A DNA stretch of 21,307 bases from Nitrosopumilaceae archaeon. Lineage in GTDB: Archaea > Thermoproteota > Nitrososphaeria > Nitrososphaerales > Nitrosopumilaceae. Both the position numbers and the translations under genes were made by a program. Positions 20,647 through 21,307 of this stretch are shown one piece after another. How positions within the stretch are numbered: the stretch's first letter is position 1; every line of letters starts with the position of its first letter. Below the pieces are notes generated by a model that searched no databases, was not told where the DNA came from, and saw nothing but the letters and a program-made list of their open reading frames with translations. The DNA lies in NCBI GenBank assembly GCA_021296165.1, contig JAGWAW010000005.1, forward strand, positions 1 through 21,307, given 5' to 3'.

Positions 20647-21198
20647 ATGGTGCTGCTTGAGTCCGGCGAGGCGCTCAAGACCGGCCAGAAGGCTCCAGAC
20701 TTTGAGCTGCTGGGCGTCGATGGCAGAGTCCACTCCAGAACTGAGTATGAATCCAAGAAAGGCCTGCTGGTGGTATTCATGTGCAACCACTGTCCCTACG
20801 TCCAGGCCAAGACCGACACCCTCAACGAGATATGCCAAATGTACGGGGATCGCATAGGCATGGTGGGCATAAACAGCAACGATGCGGAATCATACCCGGA
20901 GGACAGCTACGACAACATGAAAAGGATGGCCGCCGAGAAGGGATATGGATTCGATTATCTGGTGGACGAGACGCAGGAGATAGCCAAGTCGTACGGGGCC
21001 ATGTGCACCCCAGATCCGTTCCTGTTCGATGCCAAGCATAGGCTGGTCTTTCACGGCCGTCTAGATGATGGCCATGGCCCCGAGGGCCGCGTCACCACGA
21101 AGACCATGCTGGAGAACATAAAGACCTTACTGGACGGCGGCAAAATACAAAAGGACTTTGACCCGTCGATCGGCTGCTCCATAAAGTGGAAAACCTAA
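20647..21198 (+). CDS. Thioredoxin-fold protein, PRX-like family
   Basis: A 183-aa cytoplasmic thioredoxin-fold protein of the AhpC/TSA-related PRX-like 1 group. It shows the strand motif KAPDFELLGVDGRVHS (15-30), the active-site CNHCPYV with Cys46 and Cys49, and the cis-proline loop GAMCTPDPFLFD (117-128). The family-typical C-terminus PSIGCSIKWK carries a third cysteine at 177. There is no signal peptide or membrane segment. The CXXC suggests a thiol-disulfide reductase or peroxide-reducing role, but the substrate is unknown. The start is the ATG 27 nt after a TATA box. It stands alone between two tRNA genes. Confidence 0.88.
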   Translation: MVLLESGEALKTGQKAPDFELLGVDGRVHSRTEYESKKGLLVVFMCNHCPYVQAKTDTLNEICQMYGDRIGMVGINSNDAESYPEDSYDNMKRMAAEKGYGFDYLVDETQEIAKSYGAMCTPDPFLFDAKHRLVFHGRLDDGHGPEGRVTTKTMLENIKTLLDGGKIQKDFDPSIGCSIKWKT

Positions 21199-21202
21199 AA
21201 TT
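21194..21202 (+). promoter_or_regulatory. TATA box of tRNA-Ile
   Basis: CCTAAAATT is centred about 32 nt before the tRNA 5' end and overlaps the stop codon of the preceding gene. Confidence 0.45.
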
Positions 21203-21229
21203 GCCCATGGCGGGCCGGCTATCTGCGAT

Positions 21230-21304
21230 GGGCTCGTAGCTCAGCTTGGCTGGAGCGTTCGACTGATAATCGAAAGGTCGTGAGTTCGAATCTCACCGGG
21301 CCCA
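21230..21304 (+). tRNA. tRNA-Ile (GAT anticodon)
   Basis: Acceptor GGGCTCG pairs with CGGGCCC (one U-G), discriminator A21304. The D arm is GCTC/GAGC, the anticodon arm TTCGA CTGATAA TCGAA and the T arm GTGAG TTCGAAT CTCAC. There is no intron and no encoded CCA. It reads ATC and ATT, not the ATA codon that dominates in this window. Confidence 0.94.
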
Positions 21305-21307
21305 CTA

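Overview
The window looks like a chromosomal segment of an ammonia-oxidising-type archaeon (Thaumarchaeota/Nitrososphaerota). The GC-rich, ATA-favouring coding style resembles Cenarchaeum symbiosum; that species-level match is inference from memory, not a search. The archaeal assignment is firm. There is an rpoD-L18e-L13-S9 gene string, an archaeal-type AspRS, a CofE (F420) ligase and a tRNA-Leu with a canonical-position intron. TATA boxes sit about 26-30 nt before start codons or tRNA 5' ends, which implies leaderless transcripts. Most of the window is 60-70% GC; one 11.2-11.6 kb island drops to about 25-40%.

Layout. (1) 13-945: an exported Cam-type gamma carbonic anhydrase. (2) 1077-5912, plus strand: a branched-chain amino acid operon, ilvB-ilvN-leuA-leuB. 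It is preceded by a candidate leaderless leader peptide (MMATATPTVLLVLP) and a perfect hairpin. (3) 6183-7856: a 43-aa zinc-knuckle protein, then (minus) a small conserved-looking protein and aspS. (4) 7976-10941: tRNA-Leu(TAA) with a 15-nt intron. A ribbon-helix-helix/zinc protein abuts its 3' end (minus), followed by a large SF2 helicase (minus) that carries a PKD-like domain between its two RecA lobes. (5) About 10.98-11.85 kb: a gene-poor, AT-rich island with three strong inverted repeats. (6) 11847-13508: cofE (minus) and a divergent pRiA4b-ORF3-like protein with zinc fingers at both ends. (7) 13598-17326, plus: four overlapping genes encoding two complete 3-isopropylmalate isomerases, an archaeal-type pair followed by a bacterial-type pair. 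(8) 17280-19918, minus: rpoD, L18e, L13, S9 and a sugar-nucleotidyltransferase. (9) 20497-21304: tRNA-Ala(TGC), a thioredoxin-fold PRX-like protein and tRNA-Ile(GAT).

How they work together. IlvBN makes acetolactate and LeuA, LeuB and LeuCD complete the leucine branch, but the isomerase step is encoded 8 kb away and twice. LeuA could instead, or also, serve citramalate synthesis, and the first LeuCD pair could serve another hydroxy-acid isomerisation. The exported carbonic anhydrase fits an autotroph that fixes bicarbonate. The most unusual items are the candidate ilv leader-peptide switch, the PKD-in-helicase protein, the doubled isomerase operon and the hairpin-rich AT island.
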